A DNA stretch of 64,000 bases from Chimonanthus salicifolius. Its lineage: Eukaryota; Streptophyta; Magnoliopsida; Laurales; Calycanthaceae. The stretch lies in assembly GCA_013350335.1 (NCBI GenBank), contig CM023535.1:24397746-24461745 (forward strand), read 5' to 3'. Position 1 is the stretch's first letter, and each line of letters opens with the position of its first letter. This document shows, piece after piece, positions 1 to 11,401 of the stretch. The notes beneath the pieces were generated by a model. The model saw only the letters and a program-made list of their open reading frames with translations. It was not told the origin of the DNA and did no database searches. A program made the position numbers and the translations under genes.

Positions 1-647
1 ATCCGATCACATCCGTGAAGATCCGATGTGTTTCTCAATTTAGATCTTCAATGCATCAATTGTTATTTTTTCTTTGAATCATGTAAGCAGGATCTTTCTT
101 TTATCAGATTTGGATTTCAATTCAGCACCATGGATTGTATCCGAAATCAATTTGTTTAAAATATGGGCAGTAATCAGAGTTTAATTTGCTAGAGGCAGTT
201 CTGAGCATGGTTTGCCATGGTTGCTTCAAGTGCTCGGGGCCATTGGACTATAATAGGCCGAGCCGAATTCAGACCAGGGCCCAAGTCAATTTGGGCTGTG
301 CCCTACTTACATTTAAAGGGCCCAAACTTACCTTGTGCTCAAGGCGAAAAAAAAACTAAGGGTCCACGCGTGCCTCTAGGTTTTTTTTTGGCTGTCTGGC
401 CCTTTTCTTTTACACTTTTCCTCTCTCGTTCTTTCCATTACCGTCTCAATATTGCTAACAGGCCATTTTGAGATATGAGAAAAGCGTGTTTACACATAAG
501 CAATGTATAATTCTAAATTCTATTATGAAACATAGATGGACAATGGTGGATTAGAGTGGAATTATATTACGGATCAAGGTTGACTTTAGAATTGAATGGT
601 TAGGATTTTAAATTATTTAAATCAAATGGTTAGTTTTCTTTTTAACT
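1..647. other. Intergenic sequence, no gene recognised
   Basis: No convincing coding region is visible. An 84-codon open frame at 217-471 has low-complexity composition and no recognisable motif, so it is not called. The stretch around 230-450 is richer in G and C than its surroundings and ends in a CT-rich tract. It could be an eroded LTR or promoter fragment, but nothing decides this. Confidence 0.5.
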
Positions 648-793
648 CGTGAGGGTTGGCTTGGTAGTTAAGAACTCGCCTGAGATGTGGGAGGTCTTAG
701 GTTCAAGTTACTCTCAACACAAAAGAACACTCCCCAAGGATTAGTAAGGTGCTCTAAGAGGCCTGTACACCTTAGTTTTCAAAAACAAAAAGA
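648..793 (+). mobile_element. tRNA-derived SINE
   Basis: An RNA polymerase III type A box (TGGCTTGGTAGTTAAG, 657-672) and B box (GGTTCAAGTTACT, 700-712) lie about 30 bases apart, as in tRNA-derived SINEs. The body continues through a segment (around 740-765) that resembles the minus-strand element at 55980-56150. It ends in an A-rich tail at 780-793. The words ATGGTTAG and ATGGTTAA flank the element and may be the target duplication, although the first copy lies some 15 bases away from the A box region. It encodes no protein; such elements move with LINE reverse transcriptase. Confidence 0.65.
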
Positions 794-1131
794 TGGTTAA
801 GGTTTTTAATAAGATATCATAATGACGGTTTAAGATAAACACAAAATAAAAGGTATATATTGTATATGACAAGCCCTTGGGCTTAGGTCTAACTTTGAGC
901 TTTCGAGTTGGGTCAGGCCATTAAAACGCAAGGCCTACCACTGACTCAACTTATAAATGGACCTCAATTTTGAGCCTTAATTGAACTCAGGCCTTGACCA
1001 AGTTAACCTGAGTTGATGTTTTATCTCGATTGCGTCAGGCCAATGTGGATCAGGCCCGACCCAAATTGCAACCGCAGTTTGGTTCTCTCTCATTTTAGGC
1101 CTTATTTGCGCACCCTTATCCGACTGCTGTA

Positions 1132-1136
<5 letters not shown>

Positions 1137-1171
<35 letters not shown>
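1137..1171. repeat. (CT)n microsatellite
   Basis: About 17 uninterrupted CT dinucleotides lie between ordinary intergenic sequences. No gene model adjoins it, so a 5' leader function is not supported. Confidence 0.95.
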
Positions 1172-1174
<3 letters not shown>

Positions 1175-1560
1175 CAGCACACTTGTTCAGTTGTTCTCCT
1201 TCTCCCCAAACCATAAGGTTAGTTTTTTAATTCTTTCTTAACTGTAAATTAGCATTTTTTTTTATTTTAAACCATTAGTAGATATTAGTCGATGATCAAC
1301 TAATGATGCATTAATGTTTTAATTGTATTAATCAATGGTTTATGATGATTAATGAAGAAATAACATAAAATATAAATAATTGATATGCTATGTTCGCTAA
1401 ATAATTACTTTGTTATTTGTAATTATTAATGAATTCTTGTTGTAATTAACTTAAGATGTCATGAATATGATGATTGATTCCATTTTATTTTCTTAAAATT
1501 TCTATTTTTAAATGGATTTAACTTTAAATTAGAAAAAGGAGCGAAATTCTATTGATTTTA

Positions 1561-1686
1561 TTTTTACGTTGAACTTATCTAACTTTCAAGCTTAACCAAT
1601 GAGAAGTATCAAAATTTATCTCATTTTTACGTTGAACTTATCTAACTTTCAAGCTTAACCAATGAGAAGTATCAAAATTTATCTCG
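1561..1686. repeat. 63-bp tandem duplication
   Basis: Two almost identical 63-base units lie head to tail (1561-1623 and 1624-1686), differing only near the end of the second unit. The near identity suggests a recent local duplication. The rest of 794-2390 shows no gene or recognisable element. Confidence 0.95.
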
Positions 1687-2390
1687 TTCTCTCCAACATA
1701 AAATTTATATACTTAATTAAATATTTTATTAATTTGTAGATTCACGACCATTAAAAATATTACATTATTAAAATTCCTTAATTAATAAAAAGATATTTTA
1801 CAAATTTATATTATTCAAGACACACAATAAACTCTGACGACATGATAATCTAAATCTTACTTTCACAAAAATTGATTAAGATGTTCATTTAGCAAGGAAC
1901 ATCTTCCTCTTTTGCTCATAATATTTTCAAATCTCCACCAACAGGAAATGGATTCCTTGCCAGAGGAAAATGTCCTAGCATTTTGCTCTCCGTAAAGAGA
2001 CCTTGCTCCATAGAAAAAGAGAGAATACTCATTTTCATTACTCTTCACTATCCACGAGTTGGAATATGAAAAGCAACCTTTCAAAAAATAGATGATCAAA
2101 AAATTGAACTTGCAAAGTCAATTGATGAATAAATAATTTATAATAGTGCAAAATTTCTAAAAATGTCATCTATGTTAAAAGTAGCACCGATAGATGAGAA
2201 AATGAGGGAAAACTGCTTTAAATGGTTGGGCATGCAAGTAAAAAATTGGGAACAAGTCAAGTTCAAAGAACTTTAAAGATTATTAGTAGAATTAGAATGC
2301 CTTCAAAAACTTGGATTGAGAGCATAAAGATGGACATCATAGAATGTGAAGTGACAGAAGAGATAGTTTTTTAGAAGAGAGTTTTTTACG

Positions 2391-3665
2391 ATGTTTTTAT
2401 TTTTATTTTTTTGAAACAGAGACGGGAAATATTTCATTAATGAAAAGTGAAGTACAAAAGCATGAGAGGTCATGCATAAGAGAGTTACATATGATCTTCA
2501 ACAAAGAAAGTAGTGTACGCATAAAGAGAGACTAGATACTATGAGCATACAAAAAGAAATCCCTAGGCCCACACAACCCAAAAGAGCCTGAAGGGCGTGG
2601 TCTGAGGCCCTCAGACCCCTATTTCCTGTAATGGTTGAGGATAGAACACTTCCATTGTTGGCTTAGATTTATGTACTCCAACCTTATGTAAGAAGTCAGT
2701 AACACTGTTCGCTCAGCAATTGACACATTCGAAACGGATAATACCATTCCTACACAATCTCAATAATATTCCTAACAATGTTGACTAATTTCCAAAGGGG
2801 ATTCTTCCTTCATCTAGCACTAAGCAATTGTATTAGCATACTCGCCCACAGATAGATCGCTCGCCTAATCTCCCTCAATTTTATCATCATGAAGGGCCCT
2901 TCCAATCCCTGTCGGACCAGATTTGCCCATGGTTGTGCCGTCAACATTAAATTTAAAGAAGCCCTCTCCAGGATTCACCCATTCCACATTGGACTTCCTA
3001 GGCCCTTTTCATCCAACCTTTCTATGACAAGTAAAAATCCTCTGAGGCGCAACCAAAAAATTCATTGCAGAGGGTTAACCAACATATTGGGTTCCACTTG
3101 GCCTTTTCAAACACCTCCCTTGCCTCACCCGACTTACCCTCAAAGATTCTATTATTTCTCTCCTTTCAGATTGCCCAAATAATTGTTGCAGGGATAAGCC
3201 TCTAGGCCAACCTTCTCTTTCCTACAAAAGGTCCCCCTATCCATTCTCTAAAGACCTTCCCTATTGTGCTTTTTACGACCCATGGGCATTCCATCTGGTG
3301 AAGGAATAACCACCAGACCCCTACAGAGAATGGACATCTACAATCAGGTGGTCCACCGATTCCTCTTCCCCGCCACATAGAGCACACAACTCCGAGGAGC
3401 CCTTTGTAGGAGACCTCTAATCCTTAGGTTACATTTGACTGAGATTCTACCTCTAATTGCAACCCACAAGAATACTTGCATTCTTTGAGGGTTCTTGTTG
3501 TTCGAGGGTAAAATACATGGTGGGGGAGGGTTTCTATAGGCAGAGTAGACCAACCTTAGGATAGACCTAACCGAGAAAACTCTAGATGGGTCTATTTACC
3601 ATATCCATTGTCCTCTTCCTCCATGCTCAAGGGTGAGTCCCCTAGTTTTTGACAAAGTTGAATAG
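2391..3665 (-). mobile_element. 5'-truncated, decayed non-LTR retrotransposon (LINE) 3' end
   Basis: Read on the minus strand this is the C-terminal part of a plant L1-type ORF2 and its 3' end. First (around 3660-3340) comes a zinc-binding reverse-transcriptase domain (RVT-zf like), recognisable by FLWVAIRGRIS, NLRIRGLLQ and CPFSVGVWWLF. Around 2985-2880 comes an RNase H (RVT_3-like) segment, FKFNVDGTTMGKSGPTGIGR. The reading frame changes several times and contains stops, so it is dead. The 3' end near 2391-2412 is a T-rich tract on the plus strand, i.e. the A tail. The catalytic endonuclease and RT core are absent. The element makes no protein now. Confidence 0.8.
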
Positions 3666-4384
3666 AGATATAGAAACTTAAAAGGCTAAAATAAATTCAT
3701 CATACATAGATTAGGGGCTGTGATGATCTTTTGAAAAAAAAAAATAGCTAGCTAAGTGGAATTTCTGTTTGAAAATGAGAAATTTGTTTGAATTATGAGT
3801 AAACAGAAACAATTCTCTCCAACAAAGTAGGCAAGCTATAGAAGCATTCAGCTGCTTGTCATTTCTCGGAGAGGAGAAATTCATCACCTGATTTTCAGAA
3901 TTTAGTTACTAAATATCATAATATTTTTTTCTCCAAAATAACATGCAGATAGATGCAGCCATTGTCACCCTACATACTCCTCTATTTCTTTCCCCCTAAG
4001 AAATAGTCACCAGGTACTTCTGAAGTTGAAGCAGGGAATGGCCAAGCCAAGACTGGATTAAATCCGGACTCATTAACATTTCTTCTTAGAGATCACTAGT
4101 TGACATTCCCAACAATATCCACACAGACACTGTGTTTGCAAAAAAATCAAATATGCCTTCAATTAACACGTTTGTTGAAGTCCATGTCATCAAGCCAAGC
4201 TGTTCAAGGGTTGGCAAAATGTGTTCTAATTTATTTATTTTTGGGAGAGACAATTATCATAAACTAAACTTGGTGAATAAGATATACACAATGTGGTAAG
4301 TATGCCCTTTTGGATTTAAGTCAATTATACACTGAATTAAGAGCTAACCAGAGAACAAAATTGTATAGTTACAGCAACAATGTT
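3666..4384. other. Intergenic sequence 3' of the PPR gene
   Basis: This AT-rich stretch contains no open frame with recognisable content. Its right end (about 4100-4384) is the presumptive 3' untranslated region and polyadenylation area of the minus-strand PPR gene. I could not fix a polyadenylation site. Confidence 0.5.
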
Positions 4385-6217
4385 TTACCATTCATGATAC
4401 TGAGTGATCTCACTACTAGTCATACCTTCCACCACCATATGGGCATATAATCTTGGCAAAACCACATGAATTAATCTGATTTCTCGATGGTACTGATCAC
4501 CTGACACAAATGAATGTACGTGATTTCTAATCTCAATCCAACTGCTGCCAACCAACTTTTTAATTTCTTTTTCTTCCATCATTTCCCGAACATCCAAAGC
4601 ACCACCCCACTCACAAATAGCAGTATGCATGTTAGCAAGAAGAACATAACTTGAAGAATTATCTGGCTCATCCATGAAAAGCCGTTCTGCAACACGTGAT
4701 GCCATTGTCAAGTCTCCATGTCTCTTGCAAGCTCCCAATAATGTTCCCCATATTACACTCTCAGGTTCAAAAGGCAAGGCTAGAATTAGATCTTCTGCCT
4801 CTTCTAATAACCCTCCTCTTGCCAATATATCAACCATGCATGTGTAATGCTCAATCATGGGCTTGATCATATACTTGTGAGTCATGTCATTGAAGAAGCT
4901 ACGGCCTTCATTAATCAAACCACAATGGCTACAAGCACTTAGGACACCAATAAAGGTAATTTCATTTGGGACAATGCCCATTTGCCTAGATTGAACCATA
5001 TGACTGAAAAGTCCCAAAGCTTTCATGCCATCACCATTCTGAGCAAACCCGCATATCATTCCATTCCAGCAGACAATATCTCTCTCAGGCATGCTCTGAA
5101 AGAGTCTAAATGTGTCATTCATTTCACCACACTTGCAATACATATCTACAATTGAACTTCCCACAACTGGATTAGACTCCAACCCGTATTTTAAAACAAG
5201 GCCATGGTATTGCCTGCCCTTTTCAAATGAGCTAGTACTAGCACAAGCACCAAGCAACCCCCCAAAAGTGAAAGAATTTGGCACCACTTCCAAAAGCTGC
5301 ATCCGATAAAAGAGATGCATCGCTTCCTTCTCCCATCCATTCTGTGCAAACCCAACAATCATCGTCGTCCAAGAAACCACATCAGGCTCACAATTTTCCT
5401 CAAAGAGACAGAATGCAGAGGCAATGAAGCTACATTTACAATACAAATTCACCAATGCATTGTTAATGAAGCGGTCAGAAGAAAACCCATATCGAATAAC
5501 CAATGAATGTACTTGCATGGCTTCAAAAACCCATGAACGCAAAGCTAATTCATTCAAAACAATAGCAAATGTGTATTCGTCTAACTCTCCACATTCTCTA
5601 ACAAATCTTCTGAAAAGATACAAACTCACCCCACCCATCCCCAGCTTCGAATAGCAAGATATCAAAGCATTCCATGATACAGAATCTCTCTTAGGCATTT
5701 CATCAAAAACCCTTTGTGCGTCCCCTATTTCTCCTTCTTCCGCATACATTCTGACAAGATTGGTTCCAAGAAATGCATCTGCATTCGAACAAGCCTTGAT
5801 GATCCGCGCATGAACCTGCTGCCCGCTCTTTAAATTGCAAAAAGGAACAATAATCGCACAAGTGAAACTGTCAGGCCGGACAGAATGTCGGCACATGCCA
5901 ACGAAATGGTTCACTGCTTCTTTGCATCTTTGGTTCTGGGCACATCCCGAAATGACGATATTCCATGATCGGGAATCAGTTTCAGGTGTGACAGAGAAGA
6001 GTTTCAGAGCATCGTCAATTCGACGGGATTTGACGTAAGCAGATAAGAGGGTATTGCAGGAGACTACGTTGGAGTGGGCCATAAGGGTGAGGAGCTTCTG
6101 GGCGTCAAATAAGGCGCCGGAGGTGGCATAGGCGTTGAGGAGAAGGTTGCAGCGGTAGACATGGTTTTGGAAGCCAGTTTTAACGAGGGAAGCATGGAGC
6201 TTTTGGGCTTCTAACAT
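4385..6217 (-). CDS. Pentatricopeptide repeat protein, PLS class, E/E+ subgroup
   Basis: This intact intronless 610-residue protein consists almost entirely of PPR motifs. Repeated phrases such as VVSWTTMIVGFAQNGWEKEAM, FGGLLGACAS and NPVVGSSIVDMYCKCGEMNDT are diagnostic of the plant P-L-S arrangement. From about residue 453 (HYTCMVDILARGGLLEEAEDL) it runs through an E motif (VIWGTLLGACKRHGDL, about 489) into an E+ segment (GSSWIEIRNHVHSFVSGDQYH, about 557-577). It ends without a DYW deaminase domain. Such proteins bind single-stranded organellar RNA and usually direct C-to-U editing with a DYW partner supplied in trans. The start is the first in-frame ATG, with a stop codon 18 bases upstream. 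The protein therefore begins directly in a PPR-like motif without an obvious transit peptide, so organelle targeting is inferred from the family. The RNA target is unknown. Confidence 0.93.
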   Translation of the reverse strand: MLEAQKLHASLVKTGFQNHVYRCNLLLNAYATSGALFDAQKLLTLMAHSNVVSCNTLLSAYVKSRRIDDALKLFSVTPETDSRSWNIVISGCAQNQRCKEAVNHFVGMCRHSVRPDSFTCAIIVPFCNLKSGQQVHARIIKACSNADAFLGTNLVRMYAEEGEIGDAQRVFDEMPKRDSVSWNALISCYSKLGMGGVSLYLFRRFVRECGELDEYTFAIVLNELALRSWVFEAMQVHSLVIRYGFSSDRFINNALVNLYCKCSFIASAFCLFEENCEPDVVSWTTMIVGFAQNGWEKEAMHLFYRMQLLEVVPNSFTFGGLLGACASTSSFEKGRQYHGLVLKYGLESNPVVGSSIVDMYCKCGEMNDTFRLFQSMPERDIVCWNGMICGFAQNGDGMKALGLFSHMVQSRQMGIVPNEITFIGVLSACSHCGLINEGRSFFNDMTHKYMIKPMIEHYTCMVDILARGGLLEEAEDLILALPFEPESVIWGTLLGACKRHGDLTMASRVAERLFMDEPDNSSSYVLLANMHTAICEWGGALDVREMMEEKEIKKLVGSSWIEIRNHVHSFVSGDQYHREIRLIHVVLPRLYAHMVVEGMTSSEITQYHEW

Positions 6218-6263
6218 GTGAGATCTGTCTTTTTAGAAGAATTCAAATTTTGGAACGAGCTTG

Positions 6264-6272
6264 GTTTATATA
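6264..6272 (-). promoter_or_regulatory. Candidate TATA box of the PPR gene
   Basis: On the minus strand a TATATAAAC sequence lies about 50 bases upstream of the PPR start codon. With a normal TATA-to-start distance the leader would be only 15-25 nucleotides. The position is inferred; no transcript data are available. Confidence 0.45.
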
Positions 6273-8480
6273 CGAGAGGATTAGATGCAAACGGGAATTT
6301 GTCGGGAACATAGGTCTCCTTTACAAAAAAAAAAAGGACAGTGGTATCTCTTATTATTAAGAAGGATAATGATATCTTTATTATTCAATTCATATTTTGA
6401 AAACACAAAAAGAGTTTAGTCCAGTAAGTTTGAATCAACTCGATTTGACATAAACTTCTATAATTTTTTTAACAACTTGAATGAATTTATTAAGTCAAAG
6501 ACTGAATTTTGAGTTTTCAAACACTATGCAAAGAGATCTAAATTAGAGATGGCCAAAACCCATTTTCAATAATAACATTTAAAAAAATTGGATTCAAGTT
6601 TCAAATGGGCTGGCTCCATGTGATTATGTGAGGAGGACAGTGGAATTTTGAGATGATATAATTCAAGTAAAGCCCTTCATTCCTATAATTGCAAATATGT
6701 GAGATGAGTCACGAATAACAATGGCTCATAACTATTAAATTTTTTAAATCTAAAATCACACAACTAAAATCATAGATGAGACTCAAAACTTACCATCATT
6801 TGTTTATGCTAAAATGTAATTAATTCAAATTTTAATGAGCAACCTTTTTAAATAAGAACATTTTAAGTCTTCCTAGATTGTCCTCTCAAAATTTGTTAAT
6901 TGAACCGTCTCAAACTGTGAAATTTAATCCTTCAATGTAGGATTAGGGAAAAAATATCAGCAAATATTTAAAAGCAATATTGTTTTTCACACTGATAAAA
7001 TAACTCATGGTACAGTGATCAGAAAACAGATACCTATGGTAGTCTGTATTTGCAGATAAATCAGATTCCCAGAAACCTCGAAAACAGGGTTCAAGGGTAA
7101 AATGGAATTTCTATTGTGGATTTATGTATCGTGAGTAATTTCACCGGTGTAAAATTCAGTATTCATTAAAAATTCATACTTTGTAAGAGATATACCGAGG
7201 GTCAAATAAAAGTCATATTAAATATGAGTTTCTAGATATGATCTCATATCCATGCTAATTTGCCTCTACAATGTGTGGGTGGATTTTAGCACTCCATTCT
7301 CAAAATGATAATATAAAATTAAAAAAAAATCAATTAAAAAAATCTAAATTTAAATTTGAATCTTATTTTGAAAAGATTAATCAAGCTATTACTTTACAGG
7401 CTACAAAAATTTAGACATTTAAAAAGTACACAGTCATTAAATTTTGTTTACACAATCAAAATAGCTTTTAGTAAATCTGATTTTCAAACAAAGACATTTT
7501 CAATAGAAGAATTGATAGAAAAATCGATGTTTCTAATAATAAGAGACACTAATGTATCTTCTCATCTCTTAAGTGATAAATCCATGTCAATATTATTAAA
7601 AACACCAATTTTCCTATTTATTTTCTTTCAATAGATCCTTCACCATTATTCAAACTTCAAAGTGGGTCATGGGTAAAATGTTCGGTCCATGGTCACTTGA
7701 TTCGTAGTTTGACATACTCGGATGCAAATTCAAAGTTTGCAATTTGAAGTATTTCACAATTCATTAATTCCTTGAAGAAAATTTCTTTCCCTAATCATTA
7801 AAAAATAATGTTTAGGTCACTTGTTAGCTTATCAAATAAATTGTTTGAGTTTGCTAACTTAAATGAAGTAAGTTAAATTTTTAGTTAAATATATGGCTTT
7901 ATTTGTTTTCCATCGATCATATACATAAAATTAATTTATTGATAAATTATTAGTATTCTCACTACTATTACATTATATATCAAACCATCAATCATTTTGT
8001 TGAAGTTTATATGGAAAGTCCAATAAAAATGTTACTCTTTTGTTTTATGAGTATTACTAATAAACTTTCTAGGATAACTATGGTTCTATCTTGAATTTGG
8101 ATGACAAAATCGTGGGCCCTTGTTATTGGTTAGGGGATCCATGACCCGAATATGCCATACGTAAATTCAAATTTCAGTGGGAACGAGAATCATTGTTACT
8201 TAGGTTGATTGGACAGATCCCACTTGTATTTTGTTAGCAATTTGACCAAAAGATTCAGTGCGGTTTCTCACCTCAAATTGAGAAAGGTCACAGTGCCCAA
8301 AATACAAATGAGAATCATACGTACCAATAATTCTTGTTCATGTAAGTCTAAGATTCCAATATACAAAATCCAAACTAGAGAATCCACTGCAGTGGGTGGG
8401 GAATCTGATTTTTCACTTTATTTAAGGAAGAAATGAAAGTGTGTATTTAAAAAAAAAACTGAATTTTAATTTTCTGTTAC
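6273..8480. other. Intergenic sequence, no gene recognised
   Basis: AT-rich DNA with homopolymer runs lies upstream of the PPR gene. Open frames here (for example 7356-7634 and 8209-8436) are K/S/I-rich readings of AT-rich sequence without motifs and are not called. The proximal few hundred bases presumably hold PPR upstream control elements, none of which I can name. Confidence 0.5.
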
Positions 8481-8486
8481 AATTGA

Positions 8487-8698
8487 TTTTTTTTTTTTAG
8501 ATCCACGAAAACCTTGAGCCCACGTTATGTTGTCAAGGTGTGCTTACACCCCGCCCCGCCCTCTTAAAACCCTGAGGGGGACACCCCACACCTACATAGA
8601 CTGCCCCCAGTTAATGCCACCAGGGATTAAACCGGTTCCCTCACTGAAAATAGTGGGAGGCAACCAGTTGGAATACCGAATTGATTTTTTTTTAAGAT
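8487..8698 (-). mobile_element. tRNA-derived SINE with target-site duplication
   Basis: Read on the minus strand the element starts near 8678 with an A-box-like segment (TGGTTGCCTCCCACT) and a B-box-like segment (GGTTTAATCCC, near 8625-8635). It ends in an A-rich tail at about 8490-8500. The words AATTGATTTTTTTTT followed by AGATC occur on both sides (8481-8503 and 8679-8700). This fits a long target-site duplication of the kind made by LINE-driven integration. No protein is encoded. Confidence 0.65.
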
Positions 8699-9029
8699 CA
8701 AGGTATTCAGACATCTCACCTGATTAATCCTTAGACTTGTGTAAAACTTCTAATCCTCACACGTTGGTTACAAAATAATGAAAAGTGGCCTTTTTTTTTT
8801 TGTTGAGGAAGATTTTGCCCAAACTAATATATCGATTGAACTAATCAAATCGTTAATAAGTTGATACTAATGATTTGAAAGTATTTACATTTACTATAAT
8901 TAGTGACAGTCTCAATCAAGTGGAATTATTAACAAATTTATTTTAAAATTAAAAGAAAAAATCCAAGCCCAGAAGGAAGCGACTGACTGAAAATTTCCGA
9001 AGCCTTGGAAGAGCAAAATATCATATTCA

Positions 9030-9445
9030 TCTTTAGGTGATATTCTCGGCAAATATATATTGTATCAGCAGATATGTATCAGTTTTTTTAAAAGCCGATA
9101 CATATCGGCCTCCCTAAGGAAATATCGGCGACATTTCCGAGATATCTCAGCCCAAAATATTGACTGATATCTTGACTATCGACTAAATTTTTAAAAAAAT
9201 AATAATAATAAAAAATCAAAATTGGTATTGGATCCCGCCAATATATCTGCCGATATTTAGCCATATCGAACAATATTATGTATTTTTTTTCAGAAAAAAT
9301 ATATTTTTTTAAACAAATATATTTTTTATTTTTTTAATTCAGATAAAATTGAAAAAAAAAAACTAGCCGATATTTAGAAAAAAAAAAAAGGAGAGAGAAT
9401 ATTCTCTAAATATCAACCAATATCTGGGTAAATTTTGAACTCCTA
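9030..9445 (+). repeat. Palindrome-dense TATCGGCCGATA family, locus 1
   Basis: This locus has many short words of the type GATAT, CCGATAT, ATCGGC and GCCGATACATATCGGC arranged as imperfect palindromes around an AT-rich centre. It is followed by a GGAGAGAGAA motif (about 9390) and an ending like GGTAAATTTTGAACTCC. The same order (palindromes, A/T run, GAGAGAGAA, more GATATC words) is seen near 43.4 kb (inverted) and 58.7 kb. No coding capacity is visible and the class of element is unknown. Confidence 0.6.
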
Positions 9446-11351
9446 ATTTGGTCAAAATTTAAAACTCCATCTTCACTGTCAGATAATATCAATCTAGAAA
9501 ATAGAATAGAAACATCCATAAGTTCTTAAAAGTGGGTCAGTCAACAAAGGATGTTTTCAATTTCCATTCTCCACTAGTGTTTGGCTGGCGTTACTGGTGA
9601 AAGCTGGGCAAGAGAAAACAACTAAAGCCAGATTTTGTGTTTTTAAAAGTTCAAATGACCTTTATTAAATTAAATACTTTATTAACAGGGTCATCTGAAG
9701 CCACTGCTGCATTTTTCTAAAAGAAATAAGGAGAATACCTTAAAATAATATCAAAAAATATTTTTTTCCTTTATTTTATTCCCTTTTATTATGGAGAAGG
9801 ACATGTAAAACGACGGGCAAGTGCGGCTAGTGGGCTGAACACGTCAGGTTGACCCAGTTACACCCAAACAGGCTGAAAAAGAGTTTTTCCAACCGCAATC
9901 GGGCCCACAGATGTGAAACCAAACTCCAAATAGCTAAAATGGTGTCTGATTATTTCTCATGAGAAGATCAATTTAGGATATCCCACGATACCACTGAATT
10001 TGTAGACATAAGTGAAAGATTGTTATAAAATTGGGTTGCAGTTGGGTGTGCAAGTTAGATAAGGCCCGATTAAAATCAATTGGACCGGCTCGAGTTAGAT
10101 CAATCCATTTAAAACATAGGTATTTTTTAGAAAGAAAAAAAAAATTCTAACCTATTTCTAATCTGGGTGAGTTAGAGTTAAATTTTGCATAACTCAACCC
10201 ATCCAAATTTTGTAAAATGGGGTTCACCAACATAATTTTTTAGTATTTTGAGACATTTATCAATATAAGAAGTCAATTAGATTATTCCTTTTAAAATTCA
10301 GTTGACTAAAATGCATATAGATGTGATAATTTTTTTTTATTTACACAAGAAATTCTCTTTTATTCGCTAAAAACAACATGACAAGCCTGAGCGGAAGCCC
10401 GAAGAAGAACCTGAGGGTAAATGCAAGCCCAAGGAGAAGCCCTAATTGGACAAACATCATGACTCTATAGTCTATACTCTATACATCACAATACCTGAAT
10501 TATTTCTTTATTTTTTAAACTTTGGTTAGTTTTATGAAAAAAAAAGTTCAACTATACTTACTGAAGTAGACTTAATTTATACCCACTTGATCTTAGGAAT
10601 CAAATTCACTTGATATTTTAAAAAAATATGTTAAAATTGAGTGATTATAAATTGATTTTTGAGATTAAATTTGGTCCAATTGTATCTTATCAAGTTTATT
10701 AACAAAATCTACTATTATTTTTATCATATATTGAAAAATATGAAAATATATAAAATGTTCGGCTGAGTCAAGCTTTGACATTCAAATTAATATGTCCAAG
10801 CCCGAGTTACTATAAATGAAGGCCCACACTCTATTTTCCTGATGTGGGCCCTTTTCGGGCTTTTGGGTTTTCAGGCCAATTGTCATCCCTAAATTAAACA
10901 TACTTGACACAAAATTAAAACTAACATAATGAAATGAATAATTTGGAGAGATAATAAGAGAAACATTTAAAATAATGGACAATTATTATTCTTATTAAAT
11001 AAAAATATTGGAAGGTATACCTACAGTTACAGTCCTTGATGATGGCACAAATGACATCAAAACCTTCACCTGTACCCAAAGCTTATCCATAGTAAGAAAT
11101 ATTGTTTCAAATTATTTGTTCAAAAAATTAAAATCATCTAAATTTACTAGTTAAATTGATTTAAAATATATAAGCTTGATTTAAAATTAAACTAATAGGT
11201 TAAATAAAAGAGAACTTTAATCCATTAATCTTATAGTGTTAAATTCAATGACTAGTGAAGTCCATAAAGTTAGCTTATCTAATAGTTGGGTGTCCTTATC
11301 ATTATAGAAAATAGATATTTCACTATTTTAAATAGATCTTCTCCATTATTA

Positions 11352-11401
<50 letters not shown>

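Noticed and set aside
657..712. A functional tRNA gene at the A and B boxes of the SINE
   Set aside because: The cloverleaf stems do not close and the sequence continues into a SINE body with an A-rich tail. The same applies to the other SINE-like loci.
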